Program-made: the position numbers and the translations under genes
Part shown: piece by piece, positions 42,642-52,328 of the stretch
Layout: every line of letters begins with the position of its first letter
Numbering within the stretch: the stretch's first letter is position 1
The notes under the pieces: generated by a model
Told to the model about the DNA's origin: nothing
Databases searched by the model: none
What the model saw: the letters and a program-made list of their open reading frames with translations, nothing else
Assembly: GCF_003316765.1 (NCBI RefSeq)
Contig: NZ_NIJF01000045.1
Span: forward strand, 1 to 64,000
Source: Bacillus sp. P14.5
Lineage (GTDB): Bacteria; Bacillota; Bacilli; Bacillales; Bacillaceae_B
Direction: 5' to 3'
DNA: 64,000 bases

Positions 42642-43286
42642 ATGCGTTTAAGAAATAAACCATGGGCAAGCGAAAAGCTTAATGAGTATCCTCAATATGT
42701 TGTTGCCCAGCCTGAAGATAAAAAGGGTAAGTGGCATGAGGAATTCAAAAATGATAACCCTCTTCATATTGAAGTGGGAACCGGCAAAGGACAATTTGTG
42801 ACGGAGATGGCTAAAGCCAACCCTGACGTTAACTATATTGGAATTGAATTGTACGAGAGTGTCATTGTCTCGGCCCTGGATAGAATTATCGAGGCGGACA
42901 TACCGAACGTCAAACTATTGAATGTCGATGCCAAAAACCTTAAAGAATACTTTGAGAAAAATGATGTGGACAGGGTGTATCTCAACTTCTCAGATCCATG
43001 GCCAAAAAACCGCCATGAAAAGAGACGCCTGACATTTGAAAGCTTTTTAAAATTATATGAAGATATCCTTGTGGATGAAGGTGAAATTCATTTTAAAACA
43101 GATAACCAAGGGCTGTTTGAGTATTCACTCAAGAGCTTTTCTCATTATGGACTTCTGTTGAACTTTCTCAGCCTGGATCTTCATAACAGTGATTTTGAAG
43201 GAAACATAATGACTGAGTACGAAGAGAAATTCTCTTCCCGCGGTCAGAGGATCTACCGTTGTGAAGTAAAGTATCCCAAAAAATAG
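42642..43286 (+). CDS. trmB: tRNA (guanine-N7-)-methyltransferase
   Basis: A 214-residue SAM-dependent methyltransferase. The SAM-binding motif is [15 protein letters not shown], followed by [11 protein letters not shown]. The family mark [17 protein letters not shown] carries the catalytic Asp, and [10 protein letters not shown] follows. It methylates G46 of tRNA at N7. ATG at 42642 follows AAAGAGGTG. It is orthologous in position and sequence to B. subtilis ytmQ/trmB. A terminator follows. Confidence 0.96.
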   Translation: MRLRNKPWASEKLNEYPQYVVAQPEDKKGKWHEEFKNDNPLHIEVGTGKGQFVTEMAKANPDVNYIGIELYESVIVSALDRIIEADIPNVKLLNVDAKNLKEYFEKNDVDRVYLNFSDPWPKNRHEKRRLTFESFLKLYEDILVDEGEIHFKTDNQGLFEYSLKSFSHYGLLLNFLSLDLHNSDFEGNIMTEYEEKFSSRGQRIYRCEVKYPKK

Positions 43287-43300
43287 TCTTAAGTACAGGG

Positions 43301-43326
43301 CAGCTCACTAGGTGGGCTGTTTTTTT
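43301..43326 (+). terminator. Rho-independent terminator of trmB
   Basis: CAGCTCAC and GTGGGCTG form an 8-bp stem with one G-T pair, followed by seven T. Confidence 0.85.
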
Positions 43327-43386
43327 GTTGAGACAGTGCTGATTTTTTGGGGCATGGATTGTCCTACATCACCGCGATACCTTGTG

Positions 43387-43435
43387 AAAAGGGACAGTCC
43401 CTCCTAGTGCTTTAGAGTATTAAAGCGGGAGGGGC
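43387..43435 (+). repeat. Short dispersed element with GGGACAGTCCC
   Basis: AAAAGGGACAGTCCCTC followed by GTGCTTTAGAGTATTAAAGC. The same order (AAAAAGGGACAGTCCCTC, then GCGCTTTAAAGCACTAAAG) occurs at about 58967-59010. Both copies lie just after a terminator. Confidence 0.6.
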
Positions 43436-43495
43436 TGGAAGTTTTAATCCGGAGAAATTTTCTGATAATATGAAGAGTGAAAGGGGAGATGGAAT

Positions 43496-44338
43496 ATGGA
43501 ATCTTTGGAACTGCATAATTTAAGTTTCAGATGGCTGGACGGCGGGGTGACCAGGATGGACGGCGGTGCTATGTTCGGTGTTGTGCCAAAGCCGCTATGG
43601 TCCAGAAAGTACGATGTTAATGACCTGAACCAGATTGAGTTAAGAACGGATCCAATCTTTTTTCAGCTGGATGGTAAGAATATACTGATTGAATCTGGAA
43701 TCGGAAAGGGAAAACTTACGGATAAACAAAAGCGGAATTATGGAGTGACAGAAGAATCCTCTATAGAGGATTCACTGAAAGCACTGCAGCTGGCGCCTGA
43801 GGACATCGACATTATTTTAATGACACATATGCATTTTGATCATGCATGCGGTTTGACCAAATATGAAGGTGATAAACTTGTGTCTGTATTTCCAAACGCG
43901 GATATTTACACATCTCAAACGGAATGGGATGAAATGAGGAATCCGAATATCCGTTCCAAAAATACATATTGGAAAGAAAATTGGGAATGCATTGCCCATC
44001 AGGTGAAGGCTTTCAAGGATGAAGTCGAAGTGTTGGACGGTGTGAGGATGATTCACACTGGAGGACATAGTGATGGGCACTCGATTATCCTTATTGAAAG
44101 AGGAGAGGATAAACTCATTCATATGGCGGATTTGATGCCGACACATGCGCACAAAAATCCATTATGGGTCTTGGCATATGATGATTATCCGATGACATCC
44201 ATTTCTGCAAAAGAGAAGTGGATCCAAAAAGCCATCGATGAAGGATATTGGTTCTTGTTCTACCATGACGCCGTCCATCGTGCATTGAAATGGAATCCCC
44301 AGGGTGAAATCGAACAGTCTGTTGATAGGCAAAAATAA
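43496..44338 (+). CDS. ytnP: Quorum-quenching lactonase YtnP
   Basis: A 280-residue metallo-beta-lactamase-fold hydrolase. The dinuclear zinc motif is [10 protein letters not shown] (HxHxDH), with further His ligands in [10 protein letters not shown] and the bridging Asp in [13 protein letters not shown]. subtilis YtnP degrades signalling lactones of other bacteria. ATG at 43496 follows AAGGGGAGA. The position between trmB and ytzB matches. It has no signal peptide. Confidence 0.93.
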   Translation: MESLELHNLSFRWLDGGVTRMDGGAMFGVVPKPLWSRKYDVNDLNQIELRTDPIFFQLDGKNILIESGIGKGKLTDKQKRNYGVTEESSIEDSLKALQLAPEDIDIILMTHMHFDHACGLTKYEGDKLVSVFPNADIYTSQTEWDEMRNPNIRSKNTYWKENWECIAHQVKAFKDEVEVLDGVRMIHTGGHSDGHSIILIERGEDKLIHMADLMPTHAHKNPLWVLAYDDYPMTSISAKEKWIQKAIDEGYWFLFYHDAVHRALKWNPQGEIEQSVDRQK

Positions 44339-44372
44339 AAAACTGAAAGGCCCGGGGCCTTTCAGTTTTTTT
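44338..44372. terminator. Bidirectional terminator between ytnP and ytzB
   Basis: AAAACTGAAAGGCCC and GGGCCTTTCAGTTTT pair perfectly, with A and T runs on both sides. Confidence 0.93.
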
Positions 44373-44375
44373 GCT

Positions 44376-44690
44376 TCAGGACAGCTGCTGGATATGCAGA
44401 ACTGTTCCATTTTTAGAGTCGGCAACAAATTCATATTGCTGAAGGGCACCATCTTTATGACGGGAGATACCGCCGCGATAGACCTTGGTTTTAATTGGAT
44501 ACACTTCATAGCTTTCCGGCACCATGCCTATCCACGAACCATCGATCGGTCCCTCTTTTTTGAATGCTGTTTTGACAGTTTGCAGAACTTTTTCAGGAGA
44601 ATGCAATGTTTGTGTATCAAGCGTTTCTTTCAGTAAGTATCCTCCGGCAATTCCCACTCCTGCACCGAGTAAAAACGATTTCCAATTCAT
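44376..44690 (-). CDS. ytzB: PepSY-domain protein YtzB
   Basis: A 104-residue protein. The N-terminus has a glycine-rich hydrophobic helix (MNWKSFLLGAGVGIAGGYLL) that serves as anchor or signal. A PepSY-like domain follows, with a single repeat of strands and a helix (SPEKVLQTVKTAFKKEG and YEVYPIKTKVYRGG). PepSY domains often inhibit peptidases. ATG at 44690 follows GGAGGAAA. It is divergent from ytoP, an aminopeptidase gene, and the frame upstream of this start is not credible protein. Confidence 0.88.
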   Translation of the reverse strand: MNWKSFLLGAGVGIAGGYLLKETLDTQTLHSPEKVLQTVKTAFKKEGPIDGSWIGMVPESYEVYPIKTKVYRGGISRHKDGALQQYEFVADSKNGTVLHIQQLS

Positions 44691-44860
44691 TACTTTTCCT
44701 CCTAGCACGAATATTTCTGATTCCATTATACTAAACTTTCCAGGAAGGTACATCTTAAAGGGAGGATCACTTTTGAGCAAGAATTGTGGAAAGTCGCTTG
44801 AAAGTTCTGTAAAATAGAAAATGGAGATAATCATTACATACATAAAGGGGTTAAAGCCAT

Positions 44861-45934
44861 ATGAATCAAGAGACATTGGAATTATTCCGTACACTGACTG
44901 AACTGCCAGGTGCGCCTGGCAATGAGCATGCTGTACGTAAATTTATGAGAGAAGAGCTTACTAAATATTCGGATGAGGTCATCCAGGATGGCCTTGGCGG
45001 AATATTCGGAGTTAGAAAAGGACAGGAAAACAGCCCGAAAGTAATGGTAGCCGGCCACATGGATGAAGTTGGATTCATGGTTACTTCGGTTACGGATAAC
45101 GGAATGATCCGGTTCCAGACTCTTGGAGGATGGTGGAGCCAGGTTCTATTGGCGCAGCGTGTGCAGGTCATTACCGACAACGGCCCTGTAACAGGTGTTA
45201 TCGGTTCGATTCCTCCTCACCTGCTGGATGAATCACAGCGAAGCAAGCCAATGGCCATTAAAAATATGCTGATTGATATCGGAGCAGATGATAAAGAAGA
45301 TGCCAAAAAAATCGGAATCAAGCCAGGTCAGCAGATCGTGCCGATTTGTCCGTTCACGCCAATGGCAAACGAGAAAAAAGTCCTTGCCAAAGCATGGGAT
45401 AACCGCTATGGCTGCGGGCTTTCAGTGGAGCTTCTTAAAGAACTGAAAGGCGTCGATCTTCCGAATACACTATATTCCGGTGCCACTGTCCAGGAAGAAG
45501 TTGGCCTTCGAGGCGCCCAGACTGCTGCCAACATGATCAATCCTGATATATTCTTTGCTCTTGATGCAAGCCCGGCAAACGACATGTCAGGCAGCAAGAA
45601 AGAGTTCGGACATCTTGGGAAAGGTGCGCTTCTTCGTATCCTTGACCGTTCAATGGTCACTCACAGAGGCATGAGGGAGTTCATCCTCGACACGGCCGAA
45701 TCAAATGATATTCCGTATCAATACTTTGTTTCTCAAGGCGGCACCGATGCTGGACGCGTCCATATGTCGAACGAGGGCGTACCGAGTGCGGTCATCGGAA
45801 TCTGTTCCCGCTATATCCATACGGCGGCTTCCATGATTCACGTAGACGACTATGCAGCAGCAAAAGAATTGATCACAAAGCTTGTAAAAGAATGCGACCG
45901 TTCCACAATCGAAAGCATTCGCCAAAATTCTTAA
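44861..45934 (+). CDS. ytoP: M42-family glutamyl aminopeptidase YtoP
   Basis: A 357-residue metallo-aminopeptidase of family M42. The metal ligands lie in [11 protein letters not shown], the bridging Asp in [11 protein letters not shown], the catalytic Glu pair in [11 protein letters not shown], and further ligands in [10 protein letters not shown] and [12 protein letters not shown]. It removes N-terminal residues from peptides in the cytoplasm. ATG at 44861 has AAAGGGG. It is orthologous to B. subtilis ytoP in sequence and place. Confidence 0.95.
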   Translation: MNQETLELFRTLTELPGAPGNEHAVRKFMREELTKYSDEVIQDGLGGIFGVRKGQENSPKVMVAGHMDEVGFMVTSVTDNGMIRFQTLGGWWSQVLLAQRVQVITDNGPVTGVIGSIPPHLLDESQRSKPMAIKNMLIDIGADDKEDAKKIGIKPGQQIVPICPFTPMANEKKVLAKAWDNRYGCGLSVELLKELKGVDLPNTLYSGATVQEEVGLRGAQTAANMINPDIFFALDASPANDMSGSKKEFGHLGKGALLRILDRSMVTHRGMREFILDTAESNDIPYQYFVSQGGTDAGRVHMSNEGVPSAVIGICSRYIHTAASMIHVDDYAAAKELITKLVKECDRSTIESIRQNS

Positions 45935-46008
45935 TAGGTCATCATCCAGGGAGAGAGGGTTATTAACCTCTCTTTCTTTTTGTAATCATTGCTGCTATTT
46001 AATATAAT

Positions 46009-46150
46009 TTTCGTTAGCTAATGCAATAGCTCACCGAAATTATCCTGGTAAGCAAGAATGAAAAGAGCTGCTCACTCCGTTTAGAGAGATTATCCGGGGG
46101 AAATCCGGGTCTTGGAATTTTTCCGAAAGAAATATATATGCGAAAACAAC
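46009..46150 (+). repeat. Dispersed intergenic element, family F, copy 3
   Basis: TTTTCGTTAGC, GGTAAGCAAGAATGAAAAGA, GCTGCTCACTCC, TTAGAGAGA, TCCGGGGGAAATCCGG, TTTTTCCGAAAG and ATGCGAAAACA occur in the same order as at 23593-23780. It ends about 25 bp before the ITPase-like start, so it may affect that gene's leader. Confidence 0.75.
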
Positions 46151-46177
46151 CTTGAGAAAATAGGGGAGGAAGCATTG

Positions 46178-46711
46178 ATGATCATAGGTATCGGTACGAA
46201 AAATAAAGCAAAGGTTGAAGCGGTCAAGGGAGGTTTCTCTGAACTGCTCACTGAAGGCATTGATTTTGAAAGTTACAAAACAGAATCGGGTGTCAGTGAA
46301 CAGCCTTTCTCTGATGAAGAAACCATTCAGGGGGCTGTCAACAGGGCTGAAGCTGTTTTGAAAATGTCAAAAGGAAGTATTGGTATCGGATTGGAGGGCG
46401 GAGTCGTTCAAACAGATTACGGGTTGTTTCTTTGCAATTGGGGAGCGCTGGCTGAACGAGGGAAGAAGCCCATCATAGCAGGCGGAGCCCGGATTCTTTT
46501 GCCTGAAACCATTGCTAATAGAGTGCTGAATGGAGAGGAACTGGGACCCGTGATGGATGATTACTGTCAGAGTGAAGGCATACGTCAGCATGAAGGAGCG
46601 ATGGGCATCTTCACGAATGGAGCCGTGAACAGAGATGAGATGTTCAAGCATACGGTAAAGCTGCTTGTTGGGCAATGGAGTTTCAGGAGAGCCGGTCTTC
46701 AGCGCGGGTAA
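46178..46711 (+). CDS. DUF84 family inosine/xanthosine triphosphatase-like protein
   Basis: A 177-residue protein of the DUF84/ITPase group. It has IIGIGTKNKAKVEAVKGGF at the N-terminus, SGVSEQPFSDEETIQGAVNRA, and GIGLEGGV as the metal- and nucleotide-binding parts. It probably hydrolyses non-canonical purine triphosphates (ITP, XTP) and so protects nucleic acids. ATG at 46178 follows GGGGAGGA; longer in-frame versions read into a repeat and are not credible. Confidence 0.88.
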   Translation: MIIGIGTKNKAKVEAVKGGFSELLTEGIDFESYKTESGVSEQPFSDEETIQGAVNRAEAVLKMSKGSIGIGLEGGVVQTDYGLFLCNWGALAERGKKPIIAGGARILLPETIANRVLNGEELGPVMDDYCQSEGIRQHEGAMGIFTNGAVNRDEMFKHTVKLLVGQWSFRRAGLQRG

Positions 46712-46774
46712 GGTAATGAGCTGCGGGTGCTGAGAGTCGCTAGGTATATGATCTTGGTGTTTTTCCGTTTTGAT

Positions 46775-47330
46775 GTCCTTCGGAAGCCGTGCGAGGGACA
46801 GTATCCAGGAGATTTTCGGTTTTAGTGTCCCTCTGAAGCCGAGCGAGGGACAGTATGCAGGAGATATTTGGTTTTAGTGTCCCTCGGAAGCCGTGCGAGG
46901 GACAGTATCCAGGAGATTTTTGGTTTTAGTGTCCTTCGGAAGCCGAACGAGAGACAGTATCCAGGAGATTTTCGGTTTTAGTGTCCTTCGGAAGCCGAGC
47001 GAGAGACAGTATCCAGGAGTATTTTCGGTTTTAGTGTCCCTCGGAAGCCGTGCGAGAGACAGTATCCAGGAGTATTTTTGGTTTTAGTGTCCCCCCGGAA
47101 GCCGAGCGAGGGACAGTATGCAGGAGATTTTCGGTTTTAGTGTCCATCGGAAGCCGTGCGAGGGACAGTATCCAGGAGATTTTCGGTTTTAGTGTCCTTC
47201 GGAAGCCGAACGAGGGACAGTATGCAGGAGATTTTTGGTTTTAGTGTCCATCGGAAGCCGTGCGAGGGACAGTATGCAGGAGATTTTTGGTTTTAGTGTC
47301 CTTCGGAAGCCGTGCGTGGGACATCAAAAT
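46775..47330 (+). repeat. Tandem array C, eleven units of about 52 bp
   Basis: CGGAAGCC recurs at 46781, 46833 (as TGAAGCC), 46885, 46937, 46989, 47042, 47096, 47148, 47200, 47252 and 47304. Steps are nearly all 52 bp. Each unit has the hairpin TGTCCCTCG, a 9-base loop GAAGCCGAG or GAAGCCGTG, and CGAGGGACA, then AGTATCCAGGAG and TTCGGTTTTA. Apparent open frames here are artefacts of the repeat. It fills the gap between the ITPase-like gene and ytoQ. Confidence 0.96.
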
Positions 47331-47430
47331 CAGATTTTTCCCTTTGGCTGCCCCTCTTTAGTCTAAACCAAAACAAAAAGGAAGCAGGCTATGCTCCCTT
47401 TTAAAATAAACAGTAATTGATCCGCATTAT

Positions 47431-47877
47431 TTACTCTGCCTCAAAAATGTAAGAAAGAGCTTTAATCGCTTGATTGACTGTTTCCACTGTCACGTTGGCC
47501 TTATTGGATAATTCCTTAAGAGGATGATGAAGTTCTTGCGGTCGGACGAGGATCAAAGGCTTTCCTTTAGCAAGGGCTGCACTGGCGTCCATGGCGGTGT
47601 TCCATTGTTTGTACTTTTCACCGAATAAGGCGATGACTAAATCAGCTTTGGACATTAATATTTCTGTACGAAGATTGTTGAGATCTGAAGCTGCGTCATC
47701 CTTATATACAGCTCCGGGTTGTTCTCCCTGTATTTCCTCTCCAATATTATCCGAGCGTTCATGGTTTTCCATTGGCCCCACAAATGTAAGAGGAAGCTGT
47801 AACGCTTTAGCTTTCTCTTTTATTTCGCTTCTCCAGTCACTATGGATTTCTCCTGCAAGATAGACCGTCAGTTCCAT
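47431..47877 (-). CDS. ytoQ: YtoQ family protein
   Basis: A 148-residue protein of the YtoQ family, related to nucleoside deoxyribosyltransferase-like folds. It has VYLAGEIHSDWR at the start, then FVGPMENHERSD, ILMSKADLVIALFGEKYKQW and GKPLILVRP. The function is unknown. ATG at 47877 follows AAGGAGG. It is convergent with array C, the same neighbourhood as in B. subtilis apart from the repeat array. Confidence 0.9.
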   Translation of the reverse strand: MELTVYLAGEIHSDWRSEIKEKAKALQLPLTFVGPMENHERSDNIGEEIQGEQPGAVYKDDAASDLNNLRTEILMSKADLVIALFGEKYKQWNTAMDASAALAKGKPLILVRPQELHHPLKELSNKANVTVETVNQAIKALSYIFEAE

Positions 47878-48054
47878 AAAAAACCTCCTTAAGATTGTTT
47901 TGTTTTATCTTACCATGAATGAAAAAGGTAAACGAATGGAAAGGCTCTCATAAATTGTCGAAAGATGGGGAATCTTACTAAAAAGAGGGTTGTCAATAGG
48001 CCTTTTTGAGGGGTATGATAGAAAAGAACGATTGCTAGATAAGGAGTGAAGCGG

Positions 48055-48567
48055 GTGTCAAAATCAATTATATTCAGGTTTTCTGTCATTCTAATGCTAT
48101 TACTGACCGCTGGGTGCAGCAGTGCAACACTTGAGGAAAGTCAGAAAGAGGCCGTGGAAGCTGCCAAAGACACGTTTGAAAGTCCTGTTGAAGAGGCATC
48201 GGAGGAAACAGAAAATTTTCATTTTCACCTTCCATCCGGAGCATCCATTAAAGAGAAAAACGCTAATAACGTTATTATAGAGAATGGAAACCACACTTAT
48301 ATATTATTTTATAATCAAAATGTTTCTTCTGACAGTGAGCAGCTATATGAGCTGTCAGTCCAGGACGAGACCGATCTCTTAAAACAGGAAACCTTCAGGG
48401 ACGACGAAAGGTTCGGTTATTTCCTGATTAGGGAAGTAGAAGAAGAGCAATTTGAACTGACTGCTGGAATCGGCGGGACCAAAATGACTACCCAATCCGT
48501 TAAAGATGATATGGCCTCAGACAGTGAGTTCATGATGGAAGTTGTGTCTTCAGTTAAAAATAAATAA
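48055..48567 (+). CDS. Uncharacterised lipoprotein
   Basis: A 170-residue lipoprotein: the signal sequence ends in the lipobox LLTAGC (Cys about residue 21). An acidic stretch follows (ATLEESQKEAVEAAKDTFES), then a small globular domain with FHFHLPSGASIKEK and HTYILFYNQ. GTG at 48055 is nine bases after AAGGAG. No family name can be given. It precedes the PTS_EIIC-like gene, with 230 bp between them. Confidence 0.72.
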   Translation: MSKSIIFRFSVILMLLLTAGCSSATLEESQKEAVEAAKDTFESPVEEASEETENFHFHLPSGASIKEKNANNVIIENGNHTYILFYNQNVSSDSEQLYELSVQDETDLLKQETFRDDERFGYFLIREVEEEQFELTAGIGGTKMTTQSVKDDMASDSEFMMEVVSSVKNK

Positions 48568-48800
48568 AGCTTCTTTCCTTTTGCGCTTGGTCAGCCCATC
48601 AAGCGTATTTATTTTATTTTTTTTCCTTCTCTGCAAGGATAGCAGAAATGAAGAACCACTTGATGCTCTCCATATGAATCAGAAGGAAAAATGCATTAAG
48701 GGAATACAGAGGTTAATCGTGAAAAATATAGTGGACATTTACGACATGTGTCTTTACACTAGTAAATGATTCTTTAGATATCAGATAAAAGGAGGCCAAC

Positions 48801-49817
48801 ATGAAAGAATTTTTAGAGAAACAGGGAGTCAAGCCTTCAGCAAAGGTTTACTTTATCGATGCGTTGTCCTTTATGGCACTCGGTTTGTTCTCATCATTGA
48901 TTATAGGACTTATTATAAAAACGATTGGACAACAGTTAAATTTCAATTTCCTTATCGAAATGGGAGACCTGGCCATCAGCTTGATGGGTCCTGCCATAGG
49001 TGCGGCAATCGCATACGGACTTGGCGCACCTCCGCTCGTCCTTTTTGCAGCAGTGGTGACTGGTGCTGCGGGTGCATCGCTTGGAGGTCCAGCTGGTGCC
49101 TATGTCGCTGCGGTTCTTTCCACTGAAATTGGAAAGATCGTCAGCAAAACGACCAAGGTGGACATCATCGTTACCCCTCTTGTCACCATTGCAGCTGGTT
49201 ACACAGCAGCAGCTTTGATTGGACCTTGGATTGGAGAATTCATGGTTCTCTTCGGCAGCTGGATTGAATGGGGAACAGAGCAGAGACCTATCATCATGGG
49301 TATTTTGGTGGCGGCTCTCATGGGGTTAGCCCTGACCGCCCCGATTTCGTCGGCAGCCATTGCCTTGATGCTTGACTTAAACGGAGTGGCGGCAGGAGCA
49401 GCGACTATAGGATGCAGTGCCCAAATGGTCGGTTTTGCGGTCATGAGTTATCGTGAGAACAAGTTCGGCGGGCTGCTTGCACAGGGAATCGGGACGTCCA
49501 TGCTTCAGGTGCCGAATATCGTCCGAAACCCCCGGATTCTTATACCTCCGACGTTAGCAGGGATGATCCTTGCTCCAATAGGCACGACGATATGGGTGAT
49601 GGAAAATAATGCAGCGGGTGCCGGCATGGGAACAAGCGGTTTTGTCGGGCAGATCATGACGCTGAAAACGATGGGCTTTTCCGGGCAGGTCTGGATACAG
49701 ATCCTGGTGTTGCATATCGTTGGACCAGCCTTGCTTACGCTGGTAATATCTCTATATATGAGAAAAATCGGCTGGATCAAATCAGACCAGCTGTACATCA
49801 GTACAGGAGGGAAATAA
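48801..49817 (+). CDS. PTS EIIC-type membrane protein (PTS_EIIC_2 family)
   Basis: A 338-residue membrane protein with about nine TM segments and many Gly/Ala-rich helices (MGPAIGAAIAYGLGAPP, GAAGASLGGPAGAYVAA). It belongs to the PTS_EIIC_2 family, which resembles sugar-translocating IIC domains but normally has no IIA or IIB partner nearby, as here. The transported substrate is unknown. ATG at 48801 follows AAAGGAGG. The ytpP gene starts 2 bp after its stop, so they form an operon. Confidence 0.88.
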   Translation: MKEFLEKQGVKPSAKVYFIDALSFMALGLFSSLIIGLIIKTIGQQLNFNFLIEMGDLAISLMGPAIGAAIAYGLGAPPLVLFAAVVTGAAGASLGGPAGAYVAAVLSTEIGKIVSKTTKVDIIVTPLVTIAAGYTAAALIGPWIGEFMVLFGSWIEWGTEQRPIIMGILVAALMGLALTAPISSAAIALMLDLNGVAAGAATIGCSAQMVGFAVMSYRENKFGGLLAQGIGTSMLQVPNIVRNPRILIPPTLAGMILAPIGTTIWVMENNAAGAGMGTSGFVGQIMTLKTMGFSGQVWIQILVLHIVGPALLTLVISLYMRKIGWIKSDQLYISTGGK

Positions 49818-49818
49818 T

Positions 49819-50130
49819 ATGAAAAAACTATCCAGCATAGAAGAATTCAACACAATGAAAAACGAAGGAATGCACATCTTTATGTTCTCGGCAGATTGGT
49901 GTCCTGACTGCCGGGTGATCGACCCGGTTCTGCCGGAAATCGAAGAGAACAACTCGGAATACAAATTCGTCTATGTAGACAGAGATGAATTCATCGACCT
50001 ATGTGCCGACCTGGGAGTCTTTGGAATCCCGAGCTTCCTTGCTTTTAACAGCGGCAAAGAACTTGGACGGTTCGTCAGCAAAGACAGAAAGACCAAAGAA
50101 CAGATCGAAGAGTTCATTCAAGGACTATAA
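49819..50130 (+). CDS. ytpP: Thioredoxin-like protein YtpP
   Basis: A 103-residue thioredoxin fold with the active site WCPDCR (about residues 28-33) and the cis-proline in FGIPSFLAF. It is a cytoplasmic thiol redox protein; the partner is not known. ATG at 49819 follows GGAGGG inside the end of the previous gene. In B. subtilis ytpP precedes ytpQ and ytpR as here, but here array D lies between ytpP and ytpQ. Confidence 0.92.
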   Translation: MKKLSSIEEFNTMKNEGMHIFMFSADWCPDCRVIDPVLPEIEENNSEYKFVYVDRDEFIDLCADLGVFGIPSFLAFNSGKELGRFVSKDRKTKEQIEEFIQGL

Positions 50131-50299
50131 TATTGCTGAACAGAGGAGCACCCGTGTTTCTCTGTTTTTTTTGTGCATGAATGTGAGTATGCGTGCGTAC
50201 GTGACAGTCACGCCCCGGAATTTGTCGATGGATTAGAAAGATGTTCGTTTGGCGGTAGTGTCTTAAACACCGCTCCACAGTGCAAATTCTGGGTTTTAA

Positions 50300-50470
50300 A
50301 AAGTGATTAAGAGTAAACACCCTGCTTCAGGAGGAATTTGAGGATCTAGCAGGGTGATTAAGCGGAAAACACCCTGCTTCAGAAGGGAGTTGAGGATCCA
50401 AGCATGGTGATTAAGGGGGAAACTCCCTGTTTCAGAGGGATTGCGTAAATATATCAAGGTGTATAAGCCC
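50300..50470 (+). repeat. Tandem array D, three to four units of about 52 bp
   Basis: GTGATTAA recurs at 50303, 50355 and 50407, with a degenerate form at 50459, giving steps of about 52 bp. The first unit has the perfect inverted repeat CACCCTGCT (50318-50326) and AGCAGGGTG (50348-50356) with a 21-base loop. The second has CACCCTGCT and AGCATGGTG. The sequence is unrelated to arrays A, B and C, but the period is the same. Confidence 0.88.
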
Positions 50471-50617
50471 TGGCTAAGTTTTAAATGAAAAACCCTATCC
50501 CAAAACACTGCTATCAATGAAGCCTTGCAAAACACCCCTTTCATTTTGTATAACAGGCTGTTTATTGTACAATAAGAACGATTAAAGTATGCTCCTGGCG
50601 AAAAGGAGGACAAATAT

Positions 50618-51424
50618 ATGGATGCAAAGAAAATGAGGAAGATGCTTGAAGAGAGGCTTTCTTCTCCTGACCGCAAGTTTCTTTTTGACAGGGAAAAAGA
50701 AGTCTTGCGTATAGAGAACATCAACACAGGTAAAGGGATCAGCATCACGCTGGCACCGATTGTCGCAAAATGGGAAGTTTCGAAAGAGAAAGCCATCGAT
50801 GAAGTGGTCTATTATGTGGAAGAGGCCCTGGATGTGATGGGGTATGAACACACGCTGACGGATAAAGAGAAGAAGATCTTTCCAGTAATCCGCTCAACAT
50901 CCTTTCCAACCAAGACACATGAAGATGTGCCTTTTATTACGGAAGAGCATACAGCGGAAACACGAATTTATTATGCGGTGGACCTCGGTTCTACCTATCG
51001 CATGATGGATGAGAAAATACTGCAGGCAGAGGGATGGACAGCAGGGAAAGTGAAGGAAGCTGCCCGTTTCAACCTTCGTTCTCTTCCTGTGAAATTGAAG
51101 CAGGATACTCTTGCCGGCAATGTATTTCATTTCTTGAACACGAATGATGGCTATGATGCGAGCAGGATCCTGAACTCTTCTTTTCTAAATGAAATGAAGG
51201 ATAAGACAGAAGGGGAGATGACCATCTCCGTGCCTCATCAGGATGTCCTGATTATTGGTGACATCAAAAATGAAACAGGGTATGATATTCTAGCTGAATT
51301 GACTATGAGCTTTTTTACAAACGGAAAAGTTCCAATCACTTCCTTATCATTTCTCTATGAAGATAACGAATTGGAACCGATCTTTATATTGGCTCAAGAC
51401 CGTAAATCTGGAAGGGAGAAATAA
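50618..51424 (+). CDS. ytpQ: DUF1444 protein YtpQ
   Basis: A 268-residue cytoplasmic protein of the DUF1444 family, orthologous to B. subtilis ytpQ. Recognisable segments are the N-terminal [13 protein letters not shown], the central [10 protein letters not shown] and the late [22 protein letters not shown]. The function is unknown. ATG at 50618 has AAAGGAGG. ytpR starts 2 bp after its stop, so the two are co-translated. Confidence 0.93.
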   Translation: MDAKKMRKMLEERLSSPDRKFLFDREKEVLRIENINTGKGISITLAPIVAKWEVSKEKAIDEVVYYVEEALDVMGYEHTLTDKEKKIFPVIRSTSFPTKTHEDVPFITEEHTAETRIYYAVDLGSTYRMMDEKILQAEGWTAGKVKEAARFNLRSLPVKLKQDTLAGNVFHFLNTNDGYDASRILNSSFLNEMKDKTEGEMTISVPHQDVLIIGDIKNETGYDILAELTMSFFTNGKVPITSLSFLYEDNELEPIFILAQDRKSGREK

Positions 51425-51426
51425 GC

Positions 51427-52032
51427 ATGAACGTATTTTATAATTTGGAAGGCATTGGAGATACTTTAATCGTTTCAATGGTTCCTGGGTTTCAAGGCGA
51501 AAAGTCATTTGACAAAAAAGGTGACGCAGTAAGGATTTATGATGAAAACTCCGGCGAAACTATTGGTTATAACTTGTTTAAGGCTTCCTTTTATATGAAG
51601 CTTGACAGCAATGGGCAAGTGGAAATGAATCAGGACAAGCTTAATCAAATCAATGACGCTATTCAAAAAAATGGCTTTGAAGAGACGCTGGAAGCAGACT
51701 TCTCTCCTAAGTTTGTGGTCGGGTATGTGCAAGAAAAAGAAAAACATCCTAATGCAGACAAGCTGAGCGTCTGTACAGTAGATGTTGGAAAAGAAACATT
51801 GCAGATTGTCTGCGGCGCACCGAATATTGACAGTGGCCAAAAAGTGGTCGTAGCCAAGGTTGGAGCTGTAATGCCAAGCGGAATGCTCATCAAGGATGCC
51901 GAGTTAAGAGGTGTGGCATCGTCAGGCATGATCTGTTCCGCGAAGGAGCTGGATCTTCCGGATGCTCCTCAAGAAAAAGGCATACTGGTTCTTGAAGAAG
52001 ACGCACAAGTTGGACAGCCATTTTCTTTTTGA
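51427..52032 (+). CDS. ytpR: tRNA-binding domain protein YtpR
   Basis: A 201-residue protein. The C-terminal half (about residues 90-200) is an EMAP/tRNA-binding OB fold with [42 protein letters not shown] and [11 protein letters not shown]. This domain is also found at the start of PheT and the end of MetG. The N-terminal half is specific to YtpR. A role in tRNA binding or quality control is likely. ATG at 51427 follows AAGGGAGA. Confidence 0.95.
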   Translation: MNVFYNLEGIGDTLIVSMVPGFQGEKSFDKKGDAVRIYDENSGETIGYNLFKASFYMKLDSNGQVEMNQDKLNQINDAIQKNGFEETLEADFSPKFVVGYVQEKEKHPNADKLSVCTVDVGKETLQIVCGAPNIDSGQKVVVAKVGAVMPSGMLIKDAELRGVASSGMICSAKELDLPDAPQEKGILVLEEDAQVGQPFSF

Positions 52033-52114
52033 AAACTTGATGCTTTTAAGCAGGGTAAATAAGAAAAGAGTAATTCATAACCTATCCAAAAGAAGCCAAT
52101 CATAGTAATTAAAA

Positions 52115-52157
52115 AATTGACTCACAGGGAATTCATTCCGAAAGAGTCAATTTTTTT
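52115..52157 (+). terminator. Rho-independent terminator
   Basis: AATTGACTC and GAGTCAATT form a 9-bp stem around a 19-base loop, followed by T7; it ends the ytpQ-ytpR operon. Confidence 0.82.
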
Positions 52158-52328
52158 GTAGAGAAATTTAGTGTTGAGGTACGGACAACCTGAGCCGCAT
52201 GTCTCACATAACAAGCTGGCTGGGGAAACCAAGTATGGACAAAATCTCCCATTCTGGTGATTTTACTCGAATTTTTTCTTTTAACTGTTACAATAAAGAG
52301 ATGATTACAGTAGAGAGAGTGATAACAA

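Noticed and set aside
46893-47244. Two open frames of 64 codons with arginine- and serine-rich repeats
   Set aside because: They run through tandem array C and mirror its 52-bp unit; no ribosome binding site or family supports translation.
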